Shown here in pieces: positions 24,731 to 37,056 of a stretch of 64,000 bases of DNA. Below the pieces are notes generated by a model. That model searched no databases. It worked only from the letters and a program-made list of their open reading frames with translations, and was not told the DNA's origin. How positions within the stretch are numbered: position 1 is the stretch's first letter; each line of letters begins with the position of its first letter. This stretch comes from Camellia lanceoleosa (lineage: Eukaryota > Streptophyta > Magnoliopsida > Ericales > Theaceae): assembly GCA_025200525.1 (NCBI GenBank), contig CM045761.1:74863551-74927550 (forward strand). The letters run 5' to 3'. The translations under genes and the position numbers were made by a program.

Positions 24731-25687
24731 GCTCACACCCACAAGGCCGAAATTCCTTCATCTCTACTCCTAGACACTTTTTCTCCTCAGATCTATGCCC
24801 CACATGAATTTTCCAACGCCCCTCGCGAAGTTGATTCGCTAAAACCTTTCGGTTTCCTTCACTTTGAACCGATCAAAACTTGTTTTCGGAGCTTTTTCTT
24901 TCACATTCACCATTTAAGGTATGTTTTCCACAAGTTTGTCTTGAGTTTGGTGCCTTTTCTCGGGTTTTGAATGTTTTGACTTTTTTTCTTCCCGAGAGTT
25001 GACTTTTGTTGACTATTGGCATTTTTCGCCCATTTTGCTCATTTTTGTCCATCTTTCACTTTCTTTTCAGATGGCAGACGACGCTCCACATGACCGGGGT
25101 TCTCCAAGGATGGAGAGGGGGACTGACATCATACCGTTGCCCCCCAGGATTTGGCCTTTTGACCCAGCGACGTACCATACTGAGGCATATGTACTACCGC
25201 CTAGCACAGTTCGCTACTTTACCAAATTTGCATGGCACGCACCTGTAGATCTTCTACTACAGGAGCCGGAGTCTTACCTGTCTCACGACGCGCCCAAGGT
25301 ACATACTGCACTCTTTACATTTTTCGCGATGCACTTTAAATTTCTTGTATAGCTCACGCTTTTGCACTGTATTTCATCTGCTTGTTTTGAACATACGTAT
25401 ACATTGTATTTCTACTCATTCTGAACGCATCTCAAACACTACATTTCTGCTCATTCTGAACACATCTCATACACTGCTGTAGACCGCCCGGAACTCTGCT
25501 CCACGCACGAGGGCGTGAATCGTTGTTTTTAGCTACTACAGTCGGACTCATGTCACGGTTCTGAATCTAATCTCACAAAGTGCAATGTGAGATTGATAAA
25601 TCACCAAAGAGTCCAAATCTGGCAAATCATTTTGGAAAATCGATTTTTATCAAAAAGCACCAAACATGGATTACTTTGCCAGATTTC

Positions 25688-25850
25688 AGAGTCGTCACCT
25701 AAATATTTTATTTTGGGGAAATTTAGGAAACCTTGACTCATGTCTAAGGCCACGTGTCTGTCATCACCAAAGTTGCCTCGGCTTGGGAACTTGGGTACGA
25801 GAGGGGAAGGTCATGCAATGAGCACCCCCGCTCGCCCGATCAAAGATCGG
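25688..25850 (-). promoter_or_regulatory. Conserved LTR block of E-D: PBS-like 10-mer and hairpins
   Basis: 25,688-25,697 reads TGACGACTCT on the minus strand, one base off the PBS-like 10-mer, next to a CCTAAAT/ATTTAGG inverted repeat. 25,836-25,850 is CCGATC-AAA-GATCGG. Confidence 0.6.
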
Positions 25851-28800
25851 CCTTTATTAATAGGATATGTTGTTTTTGAAAGCACATGTGTTCTTATCCC
25901 GATTATTAATCTAGAATTACTATGTGATGCACACAACATACAAGTATAGACTAAATCGATCAAGTTGGAACAAAACATCTCATGTTTGTTTGTTTGAAAA
26001 TGGTTTGAAGGTGCTACTCGCAAGTAGGTTAAGACGTGGATTTTGCCACCCTCAAGTGGGCTTAGAAAACATGATTTGCCACTCTCAAGTGGACTTAAAA
26101 CTCGCATTTCGATGAATTGTTCCAATTCAAGCAATGAAGCCTTCATTCACAGGCGTTCATGCAGTTAAACAGTTAAGCAATTGGCCTCATGGCAGGCATG
26201 CTAACATGGCAACATACACATCTCATGCAGTATGCTAAAGCGTAAACACTCACCTAGTACTCCGAGCCAAAATAGAAAACTAGTTAGAAAACAATGCATG
26301 CTCCTAACTATGTCAAGAATGCCTAATGCAACACATGCAAAAATGCAGCTACAATAGGCTTGGCTATTCTAAGAAGTCATGTGAAATGCAACAATTGATA
26401 TATGTATTCAAATTGGAATTAAAATACAATGCAGCTTGTATGATTTGCCGAGCCTGGTGCATGCAAGACAGATGAATGGATGCACGCATGCAAGCATAAG
26501 TATGCTAATTGAAATATGCCCTAAAACTAACCATCGAAAGCGGTTAAGTAAAAGGGAGAAAGAAATGGGGGTTGGAAGACATGCATCACACATATGCACA
26601 CTTATTACAAAAGTTGTGCCCTCTCGACGGAGGGTCCGAATAACGAGCTAACTAACTAATCTAAGCTAATTGAACTAATTATTACAAAACGAAGCTAATT
26701 AACTAACTAGTTATTACAGACACAAATGAATAGTTAAGCGTAGTGACTACTTAAGTACAAAAATGAATGCATTAGCTAGCTTAAGTAAAGCAACTAACTA
26801 AAGTAAATAGAAGGGGCCTCGGAGGGAGAACTGCATGCATGCTCGGTTGCCTTGTTCAAAAATCCATCGCAATGCCCCAACTTGCCTTTGTTTTCAATTG
26901 TTCTTAGAACTCTGCACAAAGCTCTAGATAGCTTCTACTCCTTATGGGAACCTCCAGGAGCATGGCCGACCACTTGGTGGTGTTGCCAACTACTTGCTGA
27001 CCACTTGCCTTTGCTGCAGACCAGAAAAAGTGGTTGGCCAGCCACTTTTCTTGATGCCGAGGCAGAAAATGCTGCACTTCTCGGTTCTTTGCAATGAGAG
27101 AACAAGAAGGGGCATGGCAATGTATTTGCAAGATATGTGTGCACAACCACCCTCCCTATCATTTCATGAGCTCAAAGGAGTACGATTCTCGACTCTTGGG
27201 CCACCCACTGAGCATCGCAATGCACAATGGTTGAGAAGCCAAGATTGCACAATTCAATGTAAATGAATGCACAAATAACACATAAGGGGCCTTAACCCCT
27301 ATCATGCATGATCAAGAGGATCGGCGACCGAGAATTGAGGCGCGTTTCATCACTTCAAGTATGAAACGTCCCTCGTTTCTCGTGTTTGGACTAACACCCT
27401 ATCCAAACCAATGCAATGCATGCACATGGAAATAAAATGCAATGCAACATGATCGTGGCAAGTATAATGTAAACAACATGAGTATGCAACCACATAATGT
27501 AATACAACAAGCATGCAACAACATAATGCAACGCAACAAGCATACGACATGCTATTCTACCAATGCTAGGATGGCATGCACAAAATTCCAAACACAACGC
27601 AAAATATGCACACACTATGCAATGCATGCATATGCAAACAACATGGAATGTAACAACTTGCGAACAACATGCAAACAAACATTCTCAATGGACTTAAACC
27701 GAATATGGACAGACCTCAATCATGCCCAAAACAGTGGCAAAAATGCATCAAAACTAAGGCACAAAAGGGCCAAGAACACATTCTCATGTGAGGGCCCATC
27801 AACCAAGCATAACAACACAACTCTCAAACATGATCAAGGAGTGACAAACATGGAAGTGTGACAACACTAAATGCACTGAAATCATGTATGAAATGGTGCC
27901 AAACCACTCAAACAACACAAGTATGGCATGCAAGAGCCCTTAGACATGAAAGCTAGTGAATGAGACTACACAAGAGGCATGCAATGCATGGCAGAAATGG
28001 ATGAACCAGCCACAAATAGAGCTCAAATAGGTCAAAACAAAGACCAAGACATGCTGAGATGGGAGCTCAAAGGTTTAGGCATGCATGCATACAAGCTAGG
28101 CCACAAATAAGGCAATAATGCATAACCCTTGAAAGCATTCAAAGAGTGAAAGAAGTGGGAACATGGCAATGCTATATGCTCTGAAACAACATTGGAAATG
28201 ATGTCAAATCATGTACATGTCACAAATAAAGCATGCTAGGAGGCCCAAAGCTTGAAACTAGCATAGGCACTTGCATTATAGCTATGCAATACATGAAACA
28301 TATGGCCAATACAACCCAAAACAGTCCTAGAGCATGACAAATCAAGGCTAAAACATGCACGAAGTATAGCCAAAACAAGTTAGCATGAAGAACCAAAACA
28401 AGTTAGCATGAAGAACCAAAACAACAAGCATGCAAGGCCAACAAGGAGGATTACACTACACCTACCGAAACCAAGCATGAGATGAATTAACCAACAAAAA
28501 TCAGAGTTGTAACATGGAAAAATAACATCCAAAATGCCCTGATATGGCAGCCCAAAGGCTTAGGCAAGATGGTATACACAAAGTCTCAAGTTTAAAGCAT
28601 AAAGCATGAACCCTCCAATGCATTGAAGGAGTGACATGTGTGAGTGTATGGCCACACTATATGTACTGAAATCACATAACAGATGATGCCAAATCATGCA
28701 AATGGCTCAAGCAAAGCATGCTAGTGACTTGGAAACTCAAAGCTAGTGAGCTAGAATGCACTATGGCTATACAAAGCATGGCATGCATGACCAAAACAAC

Positions 28801-29779
28801 ATGAATCAAAGCTTAAACATGGTAAAACACGAACAAAATCTTGTTGGAGCTGAGCCAAAATCATGCTAGAATGATGGTCAAAAGTGTGATGCATGTTAAG
28901 CTAGATTGCAAGATTACACTACAAGTGTAGAATGCATGCAAGTGGTGACTCAACCAAGCTAAAACAGAGGTATGCCATGTCAAAATAACACCAAAAAAAA
29001 GTTAAGAACAAGCCAACACATGCTAGAAGACCATGCTCAAACATGATGCCAATAATGCAAGCATCCAAGATACAAGGAGAAGGGATGACCCCTTCCTATT
29101 TGGAACCTCAAAACACACTTTCCACCACTCAAATTCCTCTGAGTTTCAGTGGTGAGAAGGCCAAAAGGAGGTGGTCCCAATAACTTAAAAGGATAGCACA
29201 AAACCAAGGCCAAACAAGGCACAAGAGGGGTAGACCACCCCCAACACCAACAAGGCCTTAAACAAACATTTAGAACACTTGGAATCAGAAATTTTTGTAG
29301 TTAAAAGTTAAACCTAACTCAGCATGCAACTAGGGCCAAAAGCTTGAACAAAAACCAAGGTTTAAAGGGTTAGAAACTCACCCTTGTAGAAACACTTCAA
29401 AGCTGCAACTCCAGCAACCTTTCTGAGCTGAAACCAATCCAAAAACACCAAAAACAACTCCAAGGTGCCTCAGCTCCAAGAGTATGGTGTTTCACTATGT
29501 GTTTGTGTGCAAAAGTAAGAAGAAAAGGGACTTTTAAGTACAAATATGAGGGGAAAGAGCAATATAGAGATAGATGGTATATGTATATCTCAAGCAAGTT
29601 TTTCTGACCCTAGAGAAGGAAGAGAGGGTCTCCCTTTTATAGAAAAACAAGCAACAAGCTTGTTGAGGAAGCTAAGGGCTCTAAGCCATCCCTCCATACA
29701 TGTGTATGGATGATGGTTTCTGTGCTCATCAGCTGTCACAGTTGGCACCAAAATATCTTCAAAAAGATGTAGGAAAGCT

Positions 29780-30600
29780 GCCGACCACTTGAAGTGGTCC
29801 GTCAGCTATTTCCACTGGTTGGCCGACCACTTAAAGTGGTCTCCCAGAAAGAAAAGTGGTCGGCCAGGGGGAGGGGTGGTCTGCACACAAAAAGCAAGGT
29901 GGTGACATGGTGGCCTACCACTTTTGGTGGTCTAAAGGCCACCAAGACTAGTTGGCCGACTAGAAAACTTGCTGGCGGGAAGAAAAGTGGTTTTAAGGGA
30001 GAGAAACTGGTCTCCCACCCTTATTGCACCCTCCAAGCAAGGAAAACAAGGTTTGTGCCAAAAACAAACCCAAAAGGATGCAAGACAAGGGTCCAGAGGT
30101 CGAGGCGCGCAGCCAGAAGCCTCGAAAACTAGTCTATGAGCACCAAAAGTGGTCTACGACCACAAAAAGTGGTCTCCCAGACCTCAGTGTCCCTCTAGGC
30201 AAAGGCAACAAGGCATGGTCCCAAAACCGAGCCAAGAGGAGAACGTTAAGCGGTTCTGAGACAAGGAGCACGGCCAAGGGCTCCGAATACCGGAAACTAG
30301 TCTCCAAGGGAGAAAAGTGGACTACGACCACAAAAAGTGGTCCACAGACCTCTCTCTCCCTCCAGGCAAGGGAAAACAAGGTTTGGTTCGAAACCAAACC
30401 AAAAGGGAAGCAAGACAAAGCACTTAGCCGAAGGCTTCGGAAACCGGAAAGTAGCCTACAAGAGGGAAAAGTAGTCTACGACCATAAAAAGTGGTCTACG
30501 GACCTCTCCCCCCCTCCAGGCAAGGTCAACATGGCTTGGTCCACAAACTGAGCCAAAACACAGAGAGTTCAGAGGCCCGGAGGCAAGGTACTCAGCCAAA
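29780..30600. repeat. Expanded motif cluster and about 160-bp tandem repeat in E-D
   Basis: 29,780-29,990 is dense in GGCCGACCACTT and AAGTGGTC, an inverted-repeat variant of the motif. From 30,020 a unit of about 160 bp recurs four times, marked by CCTCCAGGCAAGG at about 30,030, 30,193, 30,360 and 30,513. E-B LTRs contain a single such unit (22,290-22,380; 47,735-47,820), so the array arose by amplification. Confidence 0.75.
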
Positions 30601-33204
30601 AACTCCAGAAACTTGAAACGAGCACAAACATACGCGATCATCGAGCGCTCAATAGATGACGTCTGAGCCTTAAGGTCGGTCAAAAAGGGCATGTCAACAA
30701 CTACATTTCTGCTCATTCTGAACACATTCACACACTACATTTTTGCTCATTCTGAACACATTCACACATTGCATTTTTGCTCGTTCATGCAGGTAGACTC
30801 CCACTTCACCTGCGGATACGGGTTGACTAGAGTGAGGGAGTGGTATATGGACCTCCCTAATGGTGTCCGACACATCATTGATGAGGCGGGATTCGGCTTA
30901 TTCTACACGGGGCACCCCCGTCTCATGGTGAGCAGGACCCTTCTAGGCGCACTCATAGAGAGGTGGTGGGACACCACAAACCCCTTCCATTTCTCTACCA
31001 CCGGGGACATGGCGATGACCCCATACGAGTTCGCCATGTTGACAGGCCTAGATGTGGGAGGTCGACCAATCCCGTATAACCCCGACATGGGTGAGTGGGA
31101 GGCTACTTGGACTTATCTCCTGGGAGCACACCCGCCCATCTTGTGATCAGACATAGTCAGATACACCTGGTTCTCAGACCACTTTAGAGCGACTGAGCCC
31201 TTGACGGTTGAGGCTACAGAGAAGTACGCCCAAGGTTTCTTGATGTTCCTCTTCGGCACTACTTTATTCGCCGACAGGGCAAACACCGTCAGGCTGTATC
31301 TTTTGAGTGCTTTAGTAGACCTGTCCCAGGCTCGACACTATGATTGGGGCGGTGCCAACCTCGCTATCCTTTATTGTTTCATGAGCTCGACCCCCGCAGG
31401 AGCGGGAACAGAGTGGGTGGCTATTGGAGAGCTTGGAAGGTATGCTTTACTGTTCAGTTTTACAGTTTTTGCCATGCTTTCTACTTTGCACTTTTCTGTA
31501 CACTGCACACTCTGCACATACTGCACACACTACATTCTGTATTCTGCATTCTGCATTTTCTGAACATTGCACACATACTCTGCTTTTCGCATTATTTGTG
31601 TATTCTGTATTCTCACTGTCACTGTCTTGTTTTTCATAGTTGTGGGTATACGCCTATTTCCCAGCACTTGCACCCGAGCCGGAGGTCGAGATGCTGCTCG
31701 AGGTACCATACTCGCATAGCTATGATGGTTGATGCCAGCCGAAGGCCTGGGAGACCATCCCATATCTTCATCAGTATTTCAACACCGTGAGGGTGACTGA
31801 CCTAACTCAAAACTGACAGTTTTTCTTACTTTCAACTTCAATCCATTTTGCATATCTAATGGCAACTAAACAGTTCATGCACTTGTTGTTTGCAGATCAT
31901 ATGGCAGCCCTGGATGGGGATGCCATAGGGGACCAGATTCCGTTTTGTTGAAGCTCGAGGTGCTTCCCGATACCGACTTGTGCTCGAGGGGCCTGTGGGC
32001 CGAGCATGGTTTCTTAGAGAGAGCTTCATGCGCCAGACATTGAGCCTACCACTACAGTCGGTCCCCTTACTGCCCCCGCCTTCCATGCTGGCCACAGAGA
32101 GTTTCTCTCCACAGGAGGTTATTGATGCCATGTGAGGCGCAGATGCAGAATGGTTCATCGGGGAGGGGGACTACATGATTTACCTCCAGACATACCTGAT
32201 GCCTCCTCTGATAGGTGTTCGTGCTCCCACGAGGAGGACAATTGATATTGCTTCGTCGAGTAGGGCTCGGACAGCAGATGTTCCTTCGACGAGCAGGGCC
32301 CAGGCACTGAGGGGTAGGGATAGAGAGATACCTCCCTCCAGGAAGATTGTTGGATGGCCTGATCCTCCTACTGAGCTGACCAGTTGGCTGTACTCCAGTG
32401 TGCCTTATCAGATTCTGCTTGAGCTGCCATTGCCTGATCACCAATATATCAGCACACCTGGTGCACCACCGGTATACTTTACAACTTTCATTCATTTCAG
32501 TTTCACTTAGCTTCTTATTCATTCATGTACTCATGATTTCAACTTGCATTTGTAGCCCTCCGTAGAGTATGTCGAGGGGTTACTCCAGGTGATGGCCTCA
32601 TTTGGGGGCATGATCTTGAGGAGAGAGATGATGCTGAACTTCCACGGGATTCAGGTAATTTTTTAGTTTTCTTGCATTTATCATACTTTTGCTGATATAC
32701 TGAAACTAACATCTCAACTGAACTTTTTCTACATTGCACTGGTACACTGCATGTATAGATCATATCTGACATATTGCATTCACATACTATATCTGATTTC
32801 TGCATGTACTTACTTTGCACACCATACTTGCATTTGATACACATACTGTAGCTGATGTATTCAAACTGCCTTTTAAGTTCACACCCCTTCAGAAAAGACC
32901 ATTAGGGAGAGAGATTTCGGCTCACAACTGAGGGAGGCACCGAGAGCTTGTCGTGCATGATGATGATGACGAGACCAGTGAGGACGAGGAGCTCGCGAGT
33001 CCCCAGTTAGAGTCATCTGAGGGTTGCGACGAGGGCACCGGCTCTAGTTCTGAGGATGGCGACGATGCTGAGGAGGGCTCCAAGGATGGGAGCGGAGGCA
33101 GCTCTGGTTCCGGCAACAGCTAAGATTCAGACAGCGGCGCCGAAGGTGACAGCTCTGAGTTCGCACAGCCGAGGAAGAGGACGAAGAGAGCCTCTCGATC
33201 CTGA

Positions 33205-33899
33205 GACGGGTGGCACCGATCCAGATGTTTTTGCTTTGTTTCTCTTTTTTTTTTTTTTGCTAGTAGTATTAGCATATTGTACTGCCTTAAGCAGTTTTAT
33301 TTTCTTTAAAACTTGTACTTTTTGTAAAAAGAAACCATGATTGGAATGGAAAACAACTTTTCATTGAAAATGTGTTGTATTTTATGTTCTGAGCATCGCA
33401 TCACACCATTTTACACGAAAATCAGATTGATGAAATTTGAACATTTGTGTATTGCAACAGCCAGGTAGTGAACCGACACAGCAATCCTAAAAAACAAAAT
33501 AAGACAACTTAAAGAACAACTCGATAAGCAAAACAACAGCAACTCGATAAATGAATTACAACTGACTCGATAACAAAAGTGTGACAACTCGATAAACAAA
33601 TTACAACAAACTCAATAAACAAACACAAACACAACCCAATAAGCAAAACAGCAAGACGTATCCAGAGTAGAACACAGGTTTTCAGCAGCCTTAGCACATA
33701 GGAAGGCTAAAGGCCCTCTGCTGGAGACAAGAAGTGGCTGTCAGCCACTTAGGATCATTGTCGGCCACTTGAACTGGCCGGTCAACCAAAAATTTTGGGA
33801 GCCTTCAAATTGCTACCACCTATCCTCCACTTTGTGCCTTATCTTCTACAAAAACTTCAGCTTCGTGGTTTCTCCATTTCAGCTCTATTTTTGCCCCAA
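33205..33899 (+). promoter_or_regulatory. PMD to DUF7745-like spacer of E-B
   Basis: 33,485-33,640 is a degenerate tandem array of AACTCGATAA-CAAA (about 20 bp). 33,727-33,785 holds AGTGGCTGTCAGCCACTT, GTCGGCCACTT and CTGGCCGGTC, the shared motif family, about 115-170 bp upstream of the ATG at 33,900. Confidence 0.55.
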
Positions 33900-35181
33900 A
33901 TGGAACCATTCTTTACCGAAAAACTCTCGACTTGGATTGCGACTTTGGATGGCTCAGAAAAGTTGAATTTCTGGGGTTTCGGGATAAATGAACTAATCCC
34001 TCTGAGTCGTACTCCGCTGTGTTTTCCATTCCTCCATGCCGCGACTAGATGTTGAAATCCGATTACACACGTTTTTAGCTTTGGGGGACAAGAGATATGC
34101 CCTACAATCGAAGAATGCCAGGCTTTGATGGAATCCCGATATGATGAGGAAATCTTGCCCTAGTCTCGTTTTGGCCACATCCAAGCTTGAGGAAGGATGT
34201 GCAGGCTCACTTTAGAAGATGCTTGGTCCTTGGTTCACAATGGGGAGTTGGACATCCCCAATCTCATTTATCGATTTTCTGATGCTGGAAACCACGGTGA
34301 CCACTTTTGGCAAGCAACATGCCCTCTGCTTGTGTATGTTGGCTCATTTTCTGCTTGCCCCTGGCTTTGGATGGTCCATCATTCGCTTGATAGAAGTTGC
34401 CTAAGGTTTAAAAGAGGGCAAGAGCTCTATTGGCTTGACGCTAGTCGAAACTTTGATGGGCTTGGATGCTTTCCATCGCCGGGAAACAACCAAGTTTGTA
34501 GGAAGTCCACTACTGTTGCAGGTAATATTTCTCACCCTTCTTACATGTGTTTCTCACATCACTCAACCCTCAAGCTCTATTTTTTTTTTCTCAAAACCCT
34601 TTCTCACTTTTCTCTCCACGTACACCTCTCTATTCTTTAATCTCTCTTATTTTCCATCCCTTCCCAGGTATGGCTGATGGATAGGTTGAAAGTAGTGGAC
34701 TCTTGCCCAGCATATTCAGCGCGTGGCTATTTCTTTCACCCACGGCTAGTTGATTTTCTAAACGACGGACAGTGGTGCCACTGGATGTGCAACAGATCTG
34801 CTGTTGACATTGCTTGGCATTGCCCCTGGTTTGATCTACTTGAGATAAGTTATAGCATGTCCTGACAACCTGGCATTCAATTGGTTGGCTTGACACACTG
34901 TGTCTTTTACTTCCCATCCCGATTCAGGCGTCAATTCAGACACGATCAGATTTGCCCGGAAGAGGGGGTTAGAGTACCCAATTTTATTTCCAATTCGAGG
35001 CTCACAGCTAGCTCGGTATGCCATAGCATGGAGAATAAGAGAACTTCTGCCCCTCGCTCCCAGTTTCAGTTGTGCCCTTTCTGGTGAATGCATAGCTTGG
35101 CTCGATGATGAGGCACAAACCGGGCCTACTTTAGCATCTGAAGCTTCCACAAGCTCCGGGAGGGGACGCAGGAACACCTGA
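33900..35181 (+). pseudogene. DUF7745-like antisense gene of E-B
   Basis: ATG at 33,900 (MEPFFTEKLSTWIATLDG, WGFGINELI). Exon 1 runs to 34,521, the intron is 34,522-34,667 (146 bp, GT-AG) and exon 2 runs 34,668-35,181, starting VWLMDRLKVVDSCPAYSARG, with FHPRLVDFLNDGQWCHW and a C-terminus reading ARYAIAWRIRELLPLAPSF and GRGRRNT. Stops (for example near 34,054, 34,112 and 34,182) and frameshifts break it. The same gene, order and intron exist in E-A. It converges on integrase, which ends 650 bp away on the other strand. The family name is from memory; no function is assigned. Confidence 0.6.
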
Positions 35182-35829
35182 CTATGCCCCAAGTTTATTG
35201 CTTTAATCTGTACTTTCAAGTTTTCTTTTCTGAATGTAATAAAAAAGCAACTTTAATTTGTATCAAGAGTCGGAGAACCCTGTATTGAAATCAATGAAAT
35301 TGAAGGTTGTGGGTACTGAAAATTTTCCATTTGGTCAAAAAATGGTCTAAGTTATAAAAAGATTAATTTGAACAAAATCAACTTTTATAAAACTTTTCGA
35401 AACCATTTTCGATATGGATCACAACTGGACACGCTCGGAATCTATCCTTGAAATGTACAGCCCCGGATCCAACAACTGGAAAGTTGCCCCTTGCCTGAAC
35501 AGCACTGCACTGGAGATCACAGCCGAGCTCTTGAATGCAGAAAAGACAAAGATGACCAGAACAATCACAAGGACAGAGTTGATCTGGAAGTGTTTATGGC
35601 TGGACTTCAGAATGAAGTTGCCTATGTATCTCGAAGATGGGAATCAAGCCTTACGTAGTTCGGTTCAGGTTCACTTGGGTTTTAACACTCTCCTTTTGCG
35701 CTCTAACTTCTGCCAAGGCCGCCCTTTCTGGTTTTTCAACCTTGCGAGCTCAGTTTTTCTTATTTCAAATTTTATGTGCTCTAACTTTTGCCTAGGTCGC
35801 CCTTTCGGGTTTTCGGCCTAGCGAGCCAC
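35182..35829. other. Convergent spacer between DUF7745-like gene and integrase
   Basis: Contains AT-rich sequence, one copy of the GGAAAGTTGCCCCTTG unit that is amplified in E-C, and a conserved 35,780-35,829 block (TCGCCCTTTCGGGTTTTCGGCC). It presumably holds the 3' ends of transcripts from both strands; no signal can be pinned down. Confidence 0.4.
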
Positions 35830-36990
35830 TCAGGGATAGTATTTCTTCAACTTGTCCATGTTGATCGGCTGGGAGAACTCAAGGCCATCTAGGTCCATAA
35901 GAACGACAGCTCCACCCGACCAGATAGATTTGATGATGTAAGGACTAGTCTTATTAGGTCTGAACTTGCCCCTAGGGTCATGGATGGGAGCTTGGTTGTC
36001 TTTGAGCACCAAATCCCCTTCTTTCAAATTCCTGGACTTAGCCTTCTTGTTGAAAGCCTTGGCAATTCTGCGTTGATAACCCTGGACGTGGTACAGTGCT
36101 TTTAGCCTCCTCTCGTCGAACAGCATAAGTTCTTCGAACCTGCTTTGCTGCCAATCTGTCTCTTCTATCTAGCACTCAGCCATAACCCGCAATGACGGAA
36201 CCTCAACTTCGATCGGCAGAATAGCCTCCATCCCATAAACCAAGGAATACGAAGTTGCCCCAGTAGAAGTTTGAATTGATGTTCGGTAGCCCCAAAGAGC
36301 AAATGGCAGCTTATCTGGCTAGTCCCTGTAGGTTTCCACCATTTTCTACAGAATATGGTTGATGTTCTTGTTGGTGGTCTCAACAGCTCCGTCGGTTTGT
36401 GGTCGATATGTGGATGACTTTTGAAAAGCCACGTTGTACTTCTCCAACAAGTTGATCACCTCCTTCCGTAAGTGGGAACCATTATCCAGAATAATCTCAT
36501 TCTAGACTCCATAGCGACAAATGATGTTGTTCCTGATGAACCTAGCAATGTGTGACGCTTTCAGCACCGCATAAGATTGGGTCTCAACCCACTTCGTAAA
36601 GTAGTTTATCGCCACCAGAATATACTGATGCCCGTTCGACCCCTTCGGAGTGACTGCCCCAATCACATCAATCCCCCAGACTGAAAATGGCCATGGAGAA
36701 GTCATGTTGTACAGTTTCGACGGCGGAATGTTTATGCGATTTGCATGGATCTGCCATTTGTGGCATCACCGAACAAAGCCAATACAATCCTCCTCTATGG
36801 TTGACCAATAGTAACCTTGTCTGAGAATTTTCCGAGCTAGCACTACTCTGCTCATATGCGCTCCGCACTCTCCTCCGTGGATGGCCTCCATTAGGCGCTT
36901 AGATTCTTCAGCATCAACGCACAGTTTATGCATTCCTAGATGGCCCCGTTTGTACAATTTACCCTCGCAGACGATAAACTGAGCAGCCAT
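35830..36990 (-). pseudogene. pol: Integrase domain of E-B pol
   Basis: 36,990 onwards: HHCC-type zinc region (GGECGAHMSRVVLARKILRQGYYW...EEDCIGFVR), with a TGA just before CHKW, where the second zinc Cys is Trp. Catalytic core: first Asp in WGIDVIGAV, second Asp in LDNGSH, Glu in GAVETTNK. Further stops occur near 36,500, 36,345, 36,323 and 36,170. The C-terminal part (36,126-35,830) reads FNKKAKSRNLKEGDLVLK, RGKFRPNKTSPYIIKSIW and ends at KLKKYYP. No chromodomain is seen, as expected for this lineage. Confidence 0.88.
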
Positions 36991-37056
36991 TTATCGTATT
37001 GCCCTCTTATCTTTGGCATTTGCCCCTAGTGGACAAGCCTCCTTTTCCAAGAAGTT

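Larger units (their letters stand above)
25478..30699 (-). mobile_element. E-D: solo LTR (5,222 bp) in PMD intron 1
   Basis: One LTR of the same superfamily, starting TGTAGACCGCCC on the plus strand and ending GGGCATGTCAACA at 30,699. It is flanked by ACTGC (25,473-25,477) and ACTAC (30,700-30,704), a 4-of-5 target duplication. No internal region is present, so it is the product of LTR-LTR recombination. It contains the conserved LTR hairpins (25,688-25,850), motif clusters (26,960-27,060; 29,780-30,000), a TATA-like stretch (near 29,634-29,642, minus strand) and an amplified array at 30,020-30,600. Confidence 0.85.
25071..33204 (+). pseudogene. PMD (MAIN/MAIL-like) gene of E-B, six exons
   Basis: Exon 1 25,071-25,298 (MADDAPHD..., phase 0); exon 2 30,793-31,439 (TCGYGLTRVREWYMDLP, LIERWWDTTNPFHF, MTPYEFAMLTGLDVGGRPI: the PMD core); exon 3 from 31,640 (LWVYAYFPALAPEPE) to about 31,790; exon 4 31,896-32,471; exon 5 32,556-32,654; exon 6 32,893-33,204. 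All have GT-AG borders. Exon 6 gives an acidic tail (DDDDETSEDEE) and ends QPRKRTKRASRS, a likely NLS, conserved in E-A. Stops at 31,144 (TGA), about 31,730, about 32,132 and 33,121, plus an apparent frame break at exon 2/3, inactivate it. Intron 1 carries solo LTR E-D. Known PMD proteins act in nuclear silencing and expression control; the role of element-borne copies is unknown. Confidence 0.75.

Noticed and set aside
30024..30551. 175-residue basic open frame
   Set aside because: It covers the amplified 160-bp LTR repeat upstream of the promoter; repeated motifs come from DNA repetition.
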